A stretch of 38,348 nucleotides of DNA, from contig JALENY010000036.1 of assembly GCA_022767285.1 (NCBI GenBank), forward strand, positions 1-38,348, written 5' to 3'. Below, piece after piece: positions 1-7,969 of the stretch. The notes beneath the pieces are model-generated. The model saw only the letters and a program-made list of their open reading frames with translations. It was not told the DNA's origin and did not search any database. Position numbers and translations under genes: made by a program. The DNA is from Lachnospiraceae bacterium. Lineage in GTDB: Bacteria > Bacillota > Clostridia > Lachnospirales > Lachnospiraceae. Numbering within the stretch: the first letter of the stretch is position 1; every line of letters begins with the position of its first letter.

Positions 1-1
1 A

Positions 2-35
2 GTCATGATTTTTCATGCAAGCATGAAAATCATGA
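2..35. repeat. Inverted repeat (hairpin) at the left edge
   Basis: GTCATGATTTTTCATG is followed by a short CAAG turn and then CATGAAAATCATGAC. The arms match apart from one extra T in the left arm. No T-run follows on the + strand, so it is not a canonical intrinsic terminator. It lies about 65 bases ahead of the AT-rich phosphopantetheinyl transferase gene and could be a weak terminator of an upstream gene, an RNA hairpin in the leader, or the edge of an acquired segment. Confidence 0.6.
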
Positions 36-101
36 CCTTGGGACCCTGGCATCAATAAATTTTTATATTTGGGCTTGCAATAATAAGCAAAGGTTATAAC
101 G

Positions 102-779
102 ATGAATAAGATATATATTTCACAAACAAAAGAATTAACAAATGATGAATTATTTCGGAGACTATATTATATAGTCTCCGAAGAAAGGCGAAAAAAAATA
201 GATAAATTAGTTTTTAGAAAAGACAAAATTCTTTCATTGGCGGCAGGTATTTTATTGAAAAAGTCACTTTCAGATATAGGCATAAATGAGTTTTGTCTTG
301 AATATGGAAAATACGGCAAACCCTATATAAAAAATAAGAATATATTTTTCAACTTGTCACATTCTGAGGATATGGTAATGTGTGCGGTGTCGGATATGGA
401 AATCGGCTGTGATGTCGAAAAAATATCAGATATTGATATGGAGATTGCAAAAAGATTTTTTTGTGTTAACGAGTATGAAATGATAAAAAAGGAACAGTCG
501 GATGAAAAAAAGAAGGATATGTTTTTCAGACTGTGGACGCTTAAAGAAAGTTTTTTAAAAGCAACGGGATATGGTATGTCATTATCAACAAATAGTTTTT
601 GTATAAGTATAGAAAACAAAAAAATATCTGTTGCACATAATGTAAACGATAAAAAATACTATTTTACAGAATATGATTATAATGACGGATATAAATATGC
701 GGTATGCGGTTTGTCGCCATATTTTGATGATAGTGTAGAGTTTGTAGGGTTTAGGGCAATATATGGATCAGAACATTAA
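102..779 (+). CDS. Sfp-type 4'-phosphopantetheinyl transferase
   Basis: This enzyme moves the phosphopantetheine arm of CoA onto a serine of acyl or peptidyl carrier proteins, converting them to the active holo form in the cytosol. The family signature is clear: GCDVEK places the Mg-binding acidic pair at D104 and E106, and WTLKESFLKATGYG gives K148, E149 and K153. The length of 225 aa is normal for the Sfp group and longer than the AcpS type. AAAGG about nine bases upstream supports the ATG start. Base composition is visibly far more AT-rich than every other gene in the window (AAA, ATA and TTT codons dominate), which suggests recent transfer or a distinct module shared with genes left of the window. 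A perfect 29-bp palindrome sits inside the gene at 154-182. The carrier-protein partner is not in the window; the decayed synthetase locus at 10-13.4 kb is one possible former client (inference). Confidence 0.9.
   Translation: MNKIYISQTKELTNDELFRRLYYIVSEERRKKIDKLVFRKDKILSLAAGILLKKSLSDIGINEFCLEYGKYGKPYIKNKNIFFNLSHSEDMVMCAVSDMEIGCDVEKISDIDMEIAKRFFCVNEYEMIKKEQSDEKKKDMFFRLWTLKESFLKATGYGMSLSTNSFCISIENKKISVAHNVNDKKYYFTEYDYNDGYKYAVCGLSPYFDDSVEFVGFRAIYGSEH
154..182. repeat. Perfect 29-bp palindrome inside the PPTase gene
   Basis: Left arm TTCGGAGACTATAT (154-167), a single central T, and right arm ATATAGTCTCCGAA (169-182): 14 perfectly paired bases with no mismatch. It is read through as codons 18-27 of the phosphopantetheinyl transferase gene. 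As RNA it would form a strong stem close to the start codon; as DNA it resembles a dyad operator. Confidence 0.85.
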
Positions 780-914
780 AGAAGGGTAACTATTCAGCAC
801 TCTGTTTAGGGCGCATTGATTTTTGTGGTAAAACCATTATACCCAAAAAAGTCTGCCGACTGCAATTTAGAGCCTTTGCACCCGGCAAGAGCTGATCCAT
901 AGAAAATGAGATAC

Positions 915-1883
915 TTAAACATCATTTTTAAACACACAGGCGGAGATTTCCTGAGGAAGATCCAGAGTGCGGTAACGTTCCAGCACCGCCCGAAGGGTGC
1001 TGATTCCCGGAGCAGATAGTTTACTGTCTGCAGGGGCGCAGAGCCTGTCAGCATCGCCGGAATCTCTCTTCAGATAAACCAATTTAAAATGACGATCCCA
1101 CTCTCCGGTTTCATAGCGAAAGATTTTCACAGACCGATCCATGCATTCGTGCTTTACCAGCCTTTGAGACATAACAGCAAGGGCATTATTATAGATGACG
1201 GCATTCATGATGGTACGGGGACAGTTGGCCTCCCAGGCAGTCTGTATATGGATGTTATGGGAAGACAGATATTGCTCAAACAGTTTACGAGTACCGCTTC
1301 CTTTTTCACGTATGGCAAATTTTCTTCCTTCCAGTTCGGATGCGTAGACAATTTCTTTTTGATAGAATTCATGATTTTTACCGCACACCAGAACGAGAGA
1401 GTCTTCGACAATCGGTATACTGATCAGCTTGGGGGATTCAATAATTCCTTCCACAACCGCTACGTCCAGTTCACGTCTGAGCAATTTCTGCTCAATTTCA
1501 GCCGTATTGTTAACAAAAGAATAAATATCCATCTGAGGGTATTCCGCTTCCATGTCGGAGATTACCTTTGACATTAGACAGGTGCCTACGGTCAGGGAAG
1601 AACCGATGCGCAGCGGGATCCTTTCCTGAAAGCGCTGCATGGAAAGCTCAAGGTTGTCAAAATTGCCAACTGTCATAAGGGCAAGATTCAGCAATTGCTG
1701 TCCTTCTTCTGTGATAAACAGTTTTTTGTGCAGGCGCTCAAAAAGCTGTACACAGTAGTGATCTTCCAGGTCCCGGATGGCCTGGCTGACGGTGGGCTGT
1801 GTCAGGTAGAGCCGATTGGCAGCGGCACTCATGGAGCCGGTTTCTGCTACGGCAATGAATATTTTCAGATGTCGTATTGTCAT
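915..1883 (-). CDS. LysR-family transcriptional regulator
   Basis: The N-terminus (first ~60 residues) is the LysR winged helix-turn-helix: an HLKIFIAVAETGSMSAAANRL recognition region followed by TQPTVSQAIRDLE. It is followed by an effector-binding domain (about residues 90-300) of the periplasmic-binding fold. The length of 322 aa is typical. GAGGAAACGATT before the ATG is a good ribosome binding site. The gene is divergent from the 856-aa sulfur-redox fusion gene, the classic LysR arrangement, so that gene is the probable target and the shared 255-base gap the probable control region. The effector cannot be told from sequence; CysB- or CysL-like control by a sulfur compound would fit the neighbour but is inference only. 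Confidence 0.9.
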   Translation of the reverse strand: MTIRHLKIFIAVAETGSMSAAANRLYLTQPTVSQAIRDLEDHYCVQLFERLHKKLFITEEGQQLLNLALMTVGNFDNLELSMQRFQERIPLRIGSSLTVGTCLMSKVISDMEAEYPQMDIYSFVNNTAEIEQKLLRRELDVAVVEGIIESPKLISIPIVEDSLVLVCGKNHEFYQKEIVYASELEGRKFAIREKGSGTRKLFEQYLSSHNIHIQTAWEANCPRTIMNAVIYNNALAVMSQRLVKHECMDRSVKIFRYETGEWDRHFKLVYLKRDSGDADRLCAPADSKLSAPGISTLRAVLERYRTLDLPQEISACVFKNDV

Positions 1884-2138
1884 AATCGTTTCCTCGCTAT
1901 GTTTTGAACGGTTGACTATTCCCTATTTTAAATTAGCGATACTTATGTTTTTAAAGTGTCGATTTTCCCATATGTCGATATACCGATTTTGTAAAAAGGA
2001 ATTGGTCGCTTTTCAGTCTTTTAATCTATAGGATTTATCAATAATATAAATTACATTTTACGATTTTTTTTTATGAATATCAAGTATTATAATATAAAAA
2101 GCAATTGATCTTGAGGTAATGAAAGGAGAAACAGATTT
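1884..2138. promoter_or_regulatory. Divergent control region between LysR gene and redox fusion
   Basis: This AT-rich gap holds two direct TGTCGAT repeats 16 bases apart (1957-1963 and 1973-1979). The second forms part of the near-palindrome TCGATATACCGA, which fits a LysR-type (T-N11-A-like) binding site. A TATAAT at 2088-2093 is a good -10 for the rightward gene, with no convincing -35, as expected for an activator-dependent promoter. GAAAGGAG at 2121-2128 is the ribosome binding site for the gene at 2139. Confidence 0.5.
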
Positions 2139-4709
2139 ATGAAATATGTGATTCTCGGCGGCGTTGCTGCCGGCACAAAAGCGGCCGCAAAGCTGAAACG
2201 CTGTGACCGGAATGCAATTGTAAAAGTATATACTAAGGGGGAGGACATCTCTTATGCCGGTTGTGGACTTCCCTATTATATCGGCGGTGATATTCCGTCT
2301 CGTGAAGGTCTGATTGTTAATACCCCGAAACGGTATTCCGGGCTGACAGGAGTAGAGGTTTCTACGGGATGCGAGGCAAAAAAAATTGACAGCACCGCTA
2401 AAACCGTGTATCTGGAAAAAAATTCCGGAGAGGCTTTTACAGAAAATTATGACAAGCTGATTATTGCTACCGGTGCAGTTCCCTTTGTTCCAGCGGTGGA
2501 AGGTGTACAGCTTCCGGGCGTATTTTCTGTGCGTATCCCCGATGATGCGGTAGCAGTACGTGCTTATGTGGAAGAGAAGAAATGTCGTAAAGCAGTTGTC
2601 TGCGGAGCCGGATTTATCGGCCTGGAAGTGGCTGAAAACCTCATGGCCCAGGGACTGGAAGTGACTGTGATCGACGCAGCTTCCCAGATCATGCCAAATG
2701 CCTATGACGAAGAGATGGCAAACTATGCGAAAAAGCAGCTTAAGGCAGCGGGTATGCGTGTTCTGACCTCCACTGCGCTGAAAGGTATCGAGGGAATCGA
2801 TAAAGCTGAGCGAGTAATTACGGAAAACGGAACTCTGGCTGCGGATCTCGTGATTATGGCCATTGGCGTCCGGCCGGCAACCGCTTTTCTGGCTGATACA
2901 GGTCTTGAGATGGTTAAGGGAACGATTTTAGTAGATGAACAGATGAAGACAAATCTGCCGGATATTTATGCTGTCGGCGATTGCGCTATGGTGAAAAATG
3001 TGCTGACCGGACAGCCACAGTGGTCTGCCATGGGATCTACAGCCAATCTGTCGGCCCGTGCTATGGCAAAATCTCTGAACGGTATCGGAAACGGCTACGG
3101 TGGATGCCTTGGAACCGGTGTAGTGCGTCTGCTTCCGAATCTCAATGGAGGCCGCACCGGTCTTACAGAAGAGCAGGCGAAAGCAGCAGGCTATGAGACA
3201 ACTTCCGTAACATGTGTAGTGGATGATAAGGCTCATTACTATCCGGGTGCTTCCTCATTTATTGTTAAATTAATCGCCGAAACCGCTACCAGAAAACTGC
3301 TGGGCCTCCAGATCTTTGGGGCAGGAGCCGTAGATAAGATGACGGATATCGCTGTTGTGGGAATCACACAGGGAATGAAACTGGATGATTTTGATACCCT
3401 GGATTTTGCTTATGCGCCGCCATTTTCAACTGCGATTCATCCGTTCGTTACGGCATGTTATATACTGGAAAATAAAATTGACGGTCTCTTTACATCCATG
3501 AGCCCTGCCGAATATGCAGCCGGTGCTGCAAAAGGCTACACCGTACTGGATGTACAGCCGGCTCCGGCTATTCCAAATGCCCGTTGGATCGATCTTTCGA
3601 CCGTTGACGGACCGATTGAAGGTCTGGAGAAAGATGCCCGTCTGCTTCTTGTGTGCGCAAAGGGCAAGAGAGGATACTTCTTACAGAACCGTCTGAAAGC
3701 TTATGGCTATACCAATACAAAAGTCCTGGAGGGAGGAGTTTTCTTTAATGAGGTAAAAGTGCCCAGAGACGGCAAAAAGCTTTCTGCAGAGGAAATCAAA
3801 CGTGTTAAAGGACTGGGATGCCTGCAGGATAAGCGATACGATGATGTATTTAATGTACGCGTGATCACCCGGAACGGAAAACTGACTGCGGAAGAACAGA
3901 TCAAGGTTGCTGAAGCAGCAGAAAAATTCGGATCAGGCGAAGTGACCATGACCACGCGTCTGACTCTGGAGATACAGGGTGTGCCGTATGATAATCTGGA
4001 TGCGACGTTTGCTTTTCTGGAAGAAGCTGGTCTGGAAACCGGCGGTACGGGTTCAAAAGTTCGTCCGGTGGTTTCCTGTAAAGGTACAACCTGTCAGTAT
4101 GGTCTGATCGATACTTTTGCACTCTCTGAAAAAATGCATGATCTGTACTATATCGGTTATCATGGCGTATCTTTGCCTCATAAGTTTAAGATCGCAGTGG
4201 GCGGCTGTCCGAATAACTGTGTAAAACCGGATCTGAATGACCTGGGTATCATCGGTCAGCGCATGCCTGAGATTGATCTGTCAAAATGTAAGGGATGCAA
4301 GAATTGTCAGGTTGTGAATAATTGTCCGATTAAAGTTGCAAATCTGGTTGACGGAAAGATTCAAATTAATCCGGAAGAGTGTAATCACTGCGGACGCTGT
4401 TTAGAAAAGTGCCCGTTTGGCGCCGTGAATGAATCCCTGACCGGTTATAAGGTTTATATCGGCGGACGCTGGGGTAAGAAGATCGCGGAAGGGCGAGCAC
4501 TGGATAAGATTTTTACTTCGGAAGAAGAAGTTATCGATCTGGTTGAACGCACGATCCTCTTTTATCGTGACGAGGGTATCTCCGGAGAACGTTTTGCAGA
4601 TACCATCGCAAGACTGGGATTTGATTATGTACAGGATAAACTGCTGAACAGCAAGATTGATAAGGAAAAGATCCTTGAGAAAACGGTTGTCGGCGGCGCC
4701 ACCTGTTAA
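2139..4709 (+). CDS. Four-module CoA-disulfide reductase / rhodanese / siroheme reductase / ferredoxin fusion
   Basis: An 856-aa cytosolic redox protein. Residues 1-450 are a pyridine-nucleotide disulfide oxidoreductase of the CoA-disulfide/NADH-oxidase branch: FAD-binding GGVAAGTKAAAK at the N-terminus, the single redox cysteine C42 in YAGCGLPYYIGG, and YAVGDCA for FAD. Residues about 455-545 are a shortened rhodanese domain with C506 in VCAKGKRGY. Residues about 560-705 are a sulfite/nitrite-reductase half with the siroheme-[4Fe-4S] cysteine pairs C647/C652 and C690/C694 (GGCPNNCVKPD). Residues 715-770 carry two ferredoxin clusters (C717, C720, C723, C729 and C748, C751, C754, C758). Flavin, sulfane-sulfur carrier, siroheme and Fe-S wires in one chain suggest NAD(P)H-driven reduction of a sulfur species such as polysulfide, persulfide or sulfite (inference). 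It is transcribed alone, divergent from the LysR gene. The sulfite-reductase part is a single unit, as in small anaerobic sulfite reductases, not the double repeat of CysI. Confidence 0.85.
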   Translation: MKYVILGGVAAGTKAAAKLKRCDRNAIVKVYTKGEDISYAGCGLPYYIGGDIPSREGLIVNTPKRYSGLTGVEVSTGCEAKKIDSTAKTVYLEKNSGEAFTENYDKLIIATGAVPFVPAVEGVQLPGVFSVRIPDDAVAVRAYVEEKKCRKAVVCGAGFIGLEVAENLMAQGLEVTVIDAASQIMPNAYDEEMANYAKKQLKAAGMRVLTSTALKGIEGIDKAERVITENGTLAADLVIMAIGVRPATAFLADTGLEMVKGTILVDEQMKTNLPDIYAVGDCAMVKNVLTGQPQWSAMGSTANLSARAMAKSLNGIGNGYGGCLGTGVVRLLPNLNGGRTGLTEEQAKAAGYETTSVTCVVDDKAHYYPGASSFIVKLIAETATRKLLGLQIFGAGAVDKMTDIAVVGITQGMKLDDFDTLDFAYAPPFSTAIHPFVTACYILENKIDGLFTSMSPAEYAAGAAKGYTVLDVQPAPAIPNARWIDLSTVDGPIEGLEKDARLLLVCAKGKRGYFLQNRLKAYGYTNTKVLEGGVFFNEVKVPRDGKKLSAEEIKRVKGLGCLQDKRYDDVFNVRVITRNGKLTAEEQIKVAEAAEKFGSGEVTMTTRLTLEIQGVPYDNLDATFAFLEEAGLETGGTGSKVRPVVSCKGTTCQYGLIDTFALSEKMHDLYYIGYHGVSLPHKFKIAVGGCPNNCVKPDLNDLGIIGQRMPEIDLSKCKGCKNCQVVNNCPIKVANLVDGKIQINPEECNHCGRCLEKCPFGAVNESLTGYKVYIGGRWGKKIAEGRALDKIFTSEEEVIDLVERTILFYRDEGISGERFADTIARLGFDYVQDKLLNSKIDKEKILEKTVVGGATC

Positions 4710-4828
4710 TAATTGTAAAAACCAGACAGTTAATAAATAAAACATATAATGAATGCCCCCAATAAATGAAAGAAATCGCATTGCCCGGCATATAGTAGGT
4801 AAAGAAAATGATTCCATGAGGCCGGTTT

Positions 4829-6049
4829 GTGAAAAAAAGCAGGTTAATCCTAATACTGTGTGTGATTTCTTTATTCGGGGGCATTTTCTGTTTCAGAAGT
4901 ATAAAAACAGCAACGATTCCGGCTCAGAATGCAGTCAGCGATATCCGGGAAAAAGAGTACATAAAATGGGTAGAATTTAATGTGACCTGTGAGGCCATGA
5001 AAAAAGCCTGTCAGTATGATCTGGATACATATGGTGAGAAGATACATCTGAACTGGGTGACTCTGCTGGCTTATCTCGGAGCAAAGTATGGGGGCGATTT
5101 TACCCGCTATAAAGAGAAGGACATGGAGGAAATAGCGGAACTTCTGCAAAATGGGGATAAGACGGAGGAAAAACTCGCACAGGAGATGAAGTATTACAGT
5201 TATTATCGGGAAGCCTACGGTGCTGTTCTTGATGGTATGGTGGGTGAATACGAGATGGAGTATCCGATCGCTGCGGATTCAGGAGAAATGGAAGAAGATA
5301 CCGCACAGAATGAAGAAGCTTCAGAAAAAAATGTGGATGAGGCAGCGGAAAAAGGAGCGAACCAGAATATTGATGCTGCGGCAGGAGCAGATCCGGAAAC
5401 GAGCACAGTAGAGTCTGATGGAGTGAATTCGGGAGTTGTCAGTACAGAATGGAAAAAAGTGTATGGCCTGAAAGCGTATCACCCCATTGCGAAGGGATTT
5501 CCCTACTCCGATTATGACGATTTCGGTGTGTCACGATCTTATGGATACCGAAGAAATCACCTGGGACATGATATGATGGGGCAGGTAGGGACTCCGGTGA
5601 TCGCAGTAGAATCCGGCTATGTGGCGGAACTTGGCTGGAATCAGTACGGCGGCTGGCGTATAGGCATCAACAGTTTTGACGGAAAACGCTATTATTATTA
5701 TGCACACCTCAGACAGAACCGCCCTTATGCGGAAGGCCTGAATAAAGGTGACATCGTGCAGGCCGGGGATGTGATCGGCTATATGGGACGAACCGGTTAC
5801 AGTACTCAGGAAAATGTCAACAACATTGACGAATATCATCTGCATTTCGGGCTGCAGCTCATATTTGATGAGTCTCAACGGGAAGGAAACAATCAGATTT
5901 GGGTCAACGGGTATGAACTGGTGAAGTTTTTGTATCAGCATCAGTCGGAGGTACAGCGCAACGACGAGACAAAAGAGTGGACCCGGATATACCGGATCCA
6001 GGATCCGACTGCCAAAGCTGGAGAAGAACAGATTGGAAAACAGTTATAA
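4829..6049 (+). CDS. Membrane-anchored M23 (LytM-type) metallopeptidase
   Basis: A predicted cell-wall endopeptidase or LytM-fold scaffold acting outside the membrane. An N-terminal hydrophobic segment (about residues 5-23) acts as anchor or signal. Residues about 30-130 are a helical region. Residues about 140-195 are a Glu/Ala-rich, low-complexity linker. The C-terminal half is a peptidase M23 domain: HLGHD gives zinc ligands H244 and D248, and HLH gives H337 and H339, so the metal site is intact. The start is GTG, supported by GAGG seven bases upstream; no ATG in frame fits better. The N-terminal anchor plus M23 plan resembles the sporulation protein SpoIIQ, but there is not enough to name it. 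It stands between the redox fusion gene and the convergent degV gene. Confidence 0.85.
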   Translation: MKKSRLILILCVISLFGGIFCFRSIKTATIPAQNAVSDIREKEYIKWVEFNVTCEAMKKACQYDLDTYGEKIHLNWVTLLAYLGAKYGGDFTRYKEKDMEEIAELLQNGDKTEEKLAQEMKYYSYYREAYGAVLDGMVGEYEMEYPIAADSGEMEEDTAQNEEASEKNVDEAAEKGANQNIDAAAGADPETSTVESDGVNSGVVSTEWKKVYGLKAYHPIAKGFPYSDYDDFGVSRSYGYRRNHLGHDMMGQVGTPVIAVESGYVAELGWNQYGGWRIGINSFDGKRYYYYAHLRQNRPYAEGLNKGDIVQAGDVIGYMGRTGYSTQENVNNIDEYHLHFGLQLIFDESQREGNNQIWVNGYELVKFLYQHQSEVQRNDETKEWTRIYRIQDPTAKAGEEQIGKQL

Positions 6050-6119
6050 GTATTTGTAAAAATCTGTTATTTACGTGTTTGCCTGAATTTTGATGTTTCT
6101 TCTGCACTGCTGAGAATAA

Positions 6120-6149
6120 GAACCGCAATTTCAGGTCAGTTTGCGGTTC
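6120..6149 (-). terminator. Terminator-like hairpin overlapping the end of degV
   Basis: On the - strand GAACCGCAA (6149-6141) pairs with TTGCGGTTC (6128-6120) and is followed by TTATTCTC. The degV stop codon lies in the loop, so the last codons of degV form one arm of the stem. The short T-rich tail makes it a moderate intrinsic terminator for degV. Confidence 0.5.
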
Positions 6150-7024
6150 TCAGCGTGGCGGTCTTCAACAACAACCGCACCCAATGCGACAGCATCCACC
6201 CCTACGTGGCAGGCAATGCTGCAGGAAAGCGGCGTATAGTAAACCTTGCTCTGGGGGAAACAGCTCTGGACCGACTGACGCCAGTGTTCTGCATCCTCCG
6301 GCTGTCTGAAAGTTCCTGCAGTGGCGATCTGCAGCTGATTTGGAGGTATTTGGGAAAAGCGGTTTGCAATATCTGCTTTCAAAGCTTCGACCATTTTGCG
6401 CTCGCTTTGCCTGATGCCCCTTGCTTTTGCAAAGAGGTCCAGTTTTTCGCCCTGAATGGAAAGTACCGGTTTTATATTCAAAATATTCGCAATGGCAGCA
6501 GCAGAAGCGGTAATACGTCCGCTTTTTTTCAGGTATTTCAGAGAATTTACGCTGATGTAGATGGTTGCCTGATAAGCAGAAGCTTCCAGATGTTCCTTTA
6601 TATCATGGCCATCAATGCCTTGATCGGCCAGATATTTTGCGTCAAAAACAGCTTCCATTAATGTGGCTGAAATTCGATGATTGTCAACTACCCATACTTT
6701 TGAATCATAATCCCTGGCAAGCCAGGCTGCATTGTGGCAGGAGCCGCTGAGACCGCTGGACATGGGAATGTATACGATCTCATCGTATCCGCTGCCAAGA
6801 ACCGTATCCCACAGAGTCAGAACATCTCCAGGCGATGGCTGTGATGAGGACACCTCCTGATCGTTCAGCAGAGCGTCGTACAACGCTTCCTTAGTGATAT
6901 CCAGACCTTCAACATAACATTTTCCCTCTATAATGAAAGGCATGGGAAGAACGTAAATGCCAAGCTTTTTGCCCTCTTCCACTGTAATTCCGCTGTTTGT
7001 ATCCGTTAATATCGCTGTTTTCAT
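6131..7024 (-). CDS. DegV family fatty-acid-binding protein
   Basis: DegV/FakB proteins bind a fatty acid and present it to the kinase FakA so that exogenous fatty acids can enter phospholipid synthesis. The 297-aa length is typical. The N-terminal TDTNSGI motif, the SSSQPSPGD loop, PMSSGLSGSCHNA, and the C-terminal domain containing KYLKKSGRI are all standard DegV features lining the lipid pocket. Start ATG follows GAGG. No FakA kinase gene is in the window, so the substrate and function remain assigned by family only. It is divergent from the TetR regulator at 7168, which may control it. Confidence 0.9.
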   Translation of the reverse strand: MKTAILTDTNSGITVEEGKKLGIYVLPMPFIIEGKCYVEGLDITKEALYDALLNDQEVSSSQPSPGDVLTLWDTVLGSGYDEIVYIPMSSGLSGSCHNAAWLARDYDSKVWVVDNHRISATLMEAVFDAKYLADQGIDGHDIKEHLEASAYQATIYISVNSLKYLKKSGRITASAAAIANILNIKPVLSIQGEKLDLFAKARGIRQSERKMVEALKADIANRFSQIPPNQLQIATAGTFRQPEDAEHWRQSVQSCFPQSKVYYTPLSCSIACHVGVDAVALGAVVVEDRHAENRKLT

Positions 7025-7038
7025 AGTTTACCTCATTA

Positions 7039-7066
7039 TTGACAAAATAGTAAATTGTGTTAAAAT
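7039..7066 (+). promoter_or_regulatory. Sigma-A promoter of the TetR gene
   Basis: TTGACA at 7039-7044 and TAAAAT at 7061-7066 with a 16-base spacer. This predicts a leader of roughly 95 bases before the GTG start at 7168. The -35 begins only 15 bases upstream of the degV start codon, so a repressor bound here could affect both divergent genes. Confidence 0.6.
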
Positions 7067-7167
7067 AATGTGAGACAACTGTACCATATTTAAACCAATT
7101 CAACAAGCGTTTTATGTGATACAAAAATAATGATTTTGTAACAGTATTCTACATTCAGGAGGATGGA

Positions 7168-7716
7168 GTGGATACACGTAAAAAAGAAAACATGCGTGTG
7201 AAAACCAGCATCACGAAGGCGTTGTTTCAATTAATGCATAAGAAGAGCTTCTCGGATATTACGATCACGGAACTGATCCGGACTGCCGGTGTTGCGAGGG
7301 TGTCGTTTTATCGGAATTATGATTCAAAGGAAGATGTGCTGATCAAATTGATTGAAGGCGTTTTGGATGATTTTCGGAGCACGATCGACAGCAATGAGAC
7401 CAATTATTATACCTATGAAAATGTGAGAAGAAGTTTTGAGTATTTTAAAGAATATGGCGATTTTGTGCTGGATCTCTATCAGTTTGGCTATGGCTCTATT
7501 TTGCTTGAGATGCTGAATCGATTTCATGAGGAAATTGCGGGGACCATGCCGAACAATTCTATCGAAAAATACAAATTGTACATATACATGGGGGCTTTAT
7601 TTAATACTGCTATTATGTGGCTTCAAAACGGGACAAAAGAAAGTGTGGAAGACATTTCTGATATGTTTTGTAATGCCCGTGGAATCCGAAAATATTTTTT
7701 GAAAGAAGAAAAATAA
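7168..7716 (+). CDS. TetR/AcrR family regulator
   Basis: A 182-aa one-component regulator. The N-terminal helix-turn-helix (about residues 10-55) reads SFSDITITELIRTAGVARVS followed by FYRNYDSKEDVL, the TetR signature. The C-terminal ~120 residues are the helical ligand and dimer domain, with no recognisable ligand class. The start is GTG with AGGAGG five bases away; the ATG overlapping the Shine-Dalgarno sequence is out of frame. It is divergent from degV across 143 bases, suggesting control of degV and/or itself. It ends at a strong intrinsic terminator. Confidence 0.85.
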   Translation: MDTRKKENMRVKTSITKALFQLMHKKSFSDITITELIRTAGVARVSFYRNYDSKEDVLIKLIEGVLDDFRSTIDSNETNYYTYENVRRSFEYFKEYGDFVLDLYQFGYGSILLEMLNRFHEEIAGTMPNNSIEKYKLYIYMGALFNTAIMWLQNGTKESVEDISDMFCNARGIRKYFLKEEK

Positions 7717-7732
7717 GCAATCAAAAATTCTT

Positions 7733-7762
7733 ATATTACTCCGAAGGGAGTAATATATTTTT
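7733..7762 (+). terminator. Intrinsic terminator after the TetR gene
   Basis: A perfect 10-bp stem ATATTACTCC / GGAGTAATAT with a GAAG tetraloop is followed by ATTTTTAAA. It starts 16 bases after the TetR stop codon. Confidence 0.85.
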
Positions 7763-7969
7763 AAAATGAGTTAGCACTCAAATGGAAAGAACGCTGATAA
7801 AAACAAGAACACATGAAGTCAATAATGCTAAACTTAATACGCTAAAAGCAGGAGCAATGACGGACCTAAGATTAATACGAACCTAAGAGCAATACCTTAC
7901 TCAAAAGCACGACAAAATATAAAAAACTACCAAAACAAATCAAACAAAAAAGAAAGGGAAAGATACAAA
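7763..7969 (+). promoter_or_regulatory. A-rich leader with CIRCE-like dyad before the MarR-citrate synthase operon
   Basis: No gene is seen here. TTAGCACTC at 7771-7779, nine bases, then GAACGCTGA at 7789-7797 resembles the HrcA operator CIRCE (TTAGCACTC-N9-GAGTGCTAA): the left half is perfect and the right half matches 6 of 9. Downstream are interleaved direct repeats, TTAATACG at 7834 and 7872 and ACCTAAG at 7864 and 7881. The last 80 bases are very A-rich and T-poor, ending in AAAGGGAAAG before the ATG. No convincing -35/-10 pair was found. Confidence 0.35.

Noticed and set aside
806-925. 40-aa ORF on the - strand overlapping the end of the LysR gene
   Set aside because: No ribosome binding site, no recognisable family; it begins within LysR codons and looks like chance.
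7857-7886. 9-aa leader peptide ORF with AGGAG in the MarR leader
   Set aside because: Spacing from AGGAG to ATG is only two bases, too short for good initiation.
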